Origin: Toxonevra muliebris
Taxonomy: Eukaryota > Arthropoda > Insecta > Diptera > Pallopteridae
Assembly (NCBI GenBank): GCA_963691655.1
Contig: OY829327.1
Coordinates: 53,518,079 to 53,582,078 of the forward strand
Direction of reading: 5' to 3'
DNA: 64,000 bases
This document shows positions 61,129-64,000 of this stretch, piece after piece. Both the position numbers and the translations under genes were made by a program. A model generated the notes under the pieces. The model saw nothing but the letters and a program-made list of their open reading frames with translations. It ran no database searches and had not been told where the DNA came from. Position 1 is the stretch's first letter. Each line of letters begins with the position of its first letter.

Positions 61129-62603
61129 TAGTGTCCGACCGATTATTCGGTTTCGGCTTCGGTTCTTCGGTTATTCGGCCTAAAATTGCACCTTCGCCTT
61201 AGGCTTCGGCTTCGGCAAAAAGTGGCCGAAGTTTTGGCCGAAGTATTTGCCGAAGCCGAAGATTATAAGCATTTTATTTCATAATAATTTTTACTCTAGA
61301 TTGGCAGTAAAAATTGATAAAAATAAATAAATGTGAAGTGGTTATATAAAGTATTTACATTACAATTTCTGTGTTATATTTTCTGCGTTTGCTTGTTTCA
61401 TTTTTACTTTTGAAGTAACCCACAGATTTACAACCGTACAAACAGTTATCAGCGATTTTTTTTGACGAACAACCTGCTGGAGCTAATACAATTAGAGGCA
61501 GCAGAAGCCAGCCAAACTTTATTACTTTTTAAGGAAGACTTGAAGCGTATTGAAAAGAAGAGTGAATTGATAGAGATGCCGACATTTTCCATTACTGCCG
61601 CTTAACTTTTTTTTTGCTTTCAAGGAGGTCAAAAAAATTGAAAATTGTTTTGGCTAAAATCGCTCTACAATATATGTGTAACGGGATTCTTTGAAATTTA
61701 CAGTCGATTGAAAGTTACAGATATTTATTTGCAGGCCCTGATACTGCAGTCATGCATATTTGAACTTTGAAACTAGTTTTATGTTATGTGTTATTATGAT
61801 GTTAGCGACAGTCAAAATTTGTCAAAAACAAAAAAATTAATTATTTTGTTTGAATTTTAAATAAAAATAAAAAAATAAATAAAATACTTCCCGTCATACT
61901 AGCCAGATAAAAAAACTAGCTGTGAGTACCTAGGAATATAAATTTTTTATACAAAATATTTAGTTATTTAAAAAAAATTGATAAAAAGTTTATTCAACAA
62001 CAAATACTTTTAGGCATTCAACTTTTCCGGCTTCATAAAACCACGCCCATTAAATTTTTAAGGGTTTTGAGATCAGATTTATGCTTTTGACATTAAAATT
62101 TATCAATCCCAATTTTTTTTAAATCAATCAAAAATTTGGAAACTAGGGAATTAATTCTGGTTCCGGCTACAGGTCTATTGATTAATACGCTGATTCAATC
62201 TTTGATTTCAGATAAGCAGAATCATGGCAGCCATCGGCCAACTTTCTTTTTGACACAGGTTTCGTTGAACGACAGTCGTTCTACAGATATATAGTCGATG
62301 TAACTGTATATTTTTACGTAAACAAATTTTTAAATGATTCTGGATATAAATAATATTTGTCAGCTCTTTCGACAGTGAACAGTTATTTAGTGCTACTGGT
62401 CAGCTTTTTATTTGGAGTATCTACTATTTATATTTTTCTGTATATGTTTGCAAATACATAGGTAGCAAAAATTTACTTTCAAATTCTATTTTTTATATTT
62501 TAAAAATCCTTCGGTCTTCGGCTTCGGCCGAAGGTTAGATGAATGGCCGAAGTTCGGCTTCGGCTTCGTCTTCGGCTAAAAAATCACCTTCGGTCGGACA
62601 CTA
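61129..62603. mobile_element. hAT-type element with perfect 8-bp target duplication
   Basis: TIRs begin TAGTGTCCGACCGA and are followed by CGGCTTCGG-rich subterminal repeats on both ends. CACGGGAG at 61121-61128 is repeated exactly at 62604-62611: an 8-bp target-site duplication, the hAT signature. The 1475-bp interior has only short frames, so it looks non-autonomous. Confidence 0.85.
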
Positions 62604-62611
62604 CACGGGAG

Positions 62612-63137
62612 CAGAGAATGGAAAAAGTTTTATAATCAGAAAATTAACTGGCGTCGATAAAGATCGGTAATCAAATTAGGACAAGAAAGCAAAGGAAGCA
62701 ATCAACAGATCTTAGCAAAACAGGAACAACTTTCTTAATAAGAACGAGCCACAATTCCAACTGGAGGCTTTCAAGTTTTTGTGCCATAGGCATAATTGTG
62801 ACCGGAATTGGAGTTGCAGCATCAAACTACTGTAGAATTGAGAACATCCACCACTTCTGTGAATACCCCAACCTTCAGATACGTCCACTCCGTTACTTGT
62901 GAGATTCCGCCAACAGACCCGACAATCACTAAGAGCACTGAGTGGTTCAAGATATATGCAATAGTGCAAAAATTAAGCAATTTTTGGCCCCTATCGGCAC
63001 TCAGGTTTTCTAAGCCCTTCCCTTTAACCTAAACTTACTCAACTGTAGATGAAGGAAGACAAAATTTCAATTTATCACACAATTTATCGTGCGATTTTAA
63101 CCCTTTCGGTAACATGGTGACAACGGTGCACACAAGA
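62612..63137. other. Spacer, no recognised gene
   Basis: Contains overlapping short ORFs on both strands (62712-63032) that lack recognisable domains. Confidence 0.55.
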
Positions 63138-63620
63138 TTAATTTTTGCGATTTTTTAAAAACTATCAAATCAATTTTTATAAATTTAGAGTTTGTGGAAA
63201 GACAATTTATGGTTCTTTAATTTCAATTAAACAAATTTAAAAATATTTTTTTGTTAGCGGTACTGTACCAGATCAAAGTGAAAAAGTTATGTTTTGGTTT
63301 GTTAATTTTCAATCGCTCACAATTTTTACAAAATTTGTCCAAAAACACCAAATTTAATATGTTGTGGGAAAAACTATTTACTCAAACTTGATTTCCCAAA
63401 TTTTTAAAATTTTGGTAACTTTTTTGGAAATAAAAGTTTTGCTATGGGTCACCGAGAACCCTAAGATCTTTGATGGAAACTTTTTAAGAACTTTTTTATC
63501 AAAGAAATGGGGATCAAAGAATGTGAATTTGGACTTTATCGGTAATAGTTTCCTTACGGTCAAGAAAGGGTAAAGTGAAATATGAATACTAAGCTACTTT
63601 GTCTATCTTAAAAAGCAAAA
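63138..63620 (+). repeat. Dispersed repeat, copy 2 (partner at 35870-36230)
   Basis: Same ordered blocks as the intronic copy, with an extra segment of about 70 bp (63195-63290) between the first and second blocks. It may continue to about 63840, where TTTCCTTACGGTC recurs. Confidence 0.65.
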
Positions 63621-64000
63621 TATCTACAAAAAATTTACAGAAAATGTTCATTAAAAAAATCCCAATGAAAGCCACAGGGTCTCCGGTGACCCGTGAAAGT
63701 TTAGGCCTTCAGAGACGTAAAATGTCTGTTTTGATCAAAAATTGTAACAAGAAATTGGGGTCAGACAACAAGAAGCTGGACTCGGTTTACCTCTATCTCC
63801 TCTAGTTTCCTTACGGTCTCGAAAGCGTTAAGTAATGCAACCTAGACTCAAAAAACTGCAAGCGCACTGAGATTTGTGTTGCTGGTCTTACGTAACTATC
63901 ATTTTTAAATTAGCTCCAGCCGAAAGTTTTATGTGCACTTCTCTTTATTACTGCCTGTTTACGGTAATTACATTAAAATTCTACTCAGAACAGCGCACAT

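Overview
This is AT-rich nuclear DNA from a higher fly (Diptera). The evidence is short GT-AG introns with insect-type splice sites, ZAD-zinc-finger coding sequence, close protein matches to Drosophila Gprk2, Loxl1 and the MRI1 orthologue CG11334, and a dense load of Tc1/mariner, hAT, Helitron, SINE and LINE relics. A tephritid-like fly is my guess from repeat load and intron sizes; the sequence alone does not prove the family.

Layout: 1-4262 is a decayed I-like LINE. 5600-7969 (minus) is an intact four-exon ZAD/C2H2 zinc-finger gene of about 727 codons. 7970-15490 is gene-free, with repeat copies, a Ty3/gypsy pol fragment and a truncated Tc1 element. 15497-16042 (plus) is a possible small transcription unit (initiator, 67-bp intron, 56-codon ORF in strong start context) of unknown function. 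16398-21927 (plus) is a six-exon methylthioribose-1-phosphate isomerase gene of the methionine salvage pathway; its second intron holds a MITE and a foldback repeat that was itself split by a 5'-truncated LINE with a 19-bp target duplication. 23992-25321 (plus) is a secreted lysyl oxidase with one SRCR domain. 30227-41047 (minus) carries ten coding exons of the G protein-coupled receptor kinase gene Gprk2. Only its short first coding exon (N-terminal helix) is missing, presumably beyond the right edge.

If so, 41048-64000 is all first intron or upstream DNA of Gprk2. It has no gene I can support but is a museum of transposons: three Tc1-like elements with TA targets, two deleted mariners, two short Helitrons in opposite orientation, a hAT element with a perfect 8-bp target duplication, a Tigger/pogo relic, tRNA-derived SINEs, a MITE and a 0.5-kb near-perfect inverted repeat.

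The genes have unrelated roles (transcription regulation, methionine salvage, matrix crosslinking, GPCR/Hedgehog signalling), and nothing suggests an operon-like unit. The most notable points are an apparent 2-base frame lesion in a conserved Gprk2 kinase exon, the long hairpin-forming repeat, the matched Helitron pair, an unidentified small coding-like sequence present in two diverged copies, and the candidate small gene upstream of the isomerase. All gene models and repeat boundaries were derived by eye; no alignment or database search was run.
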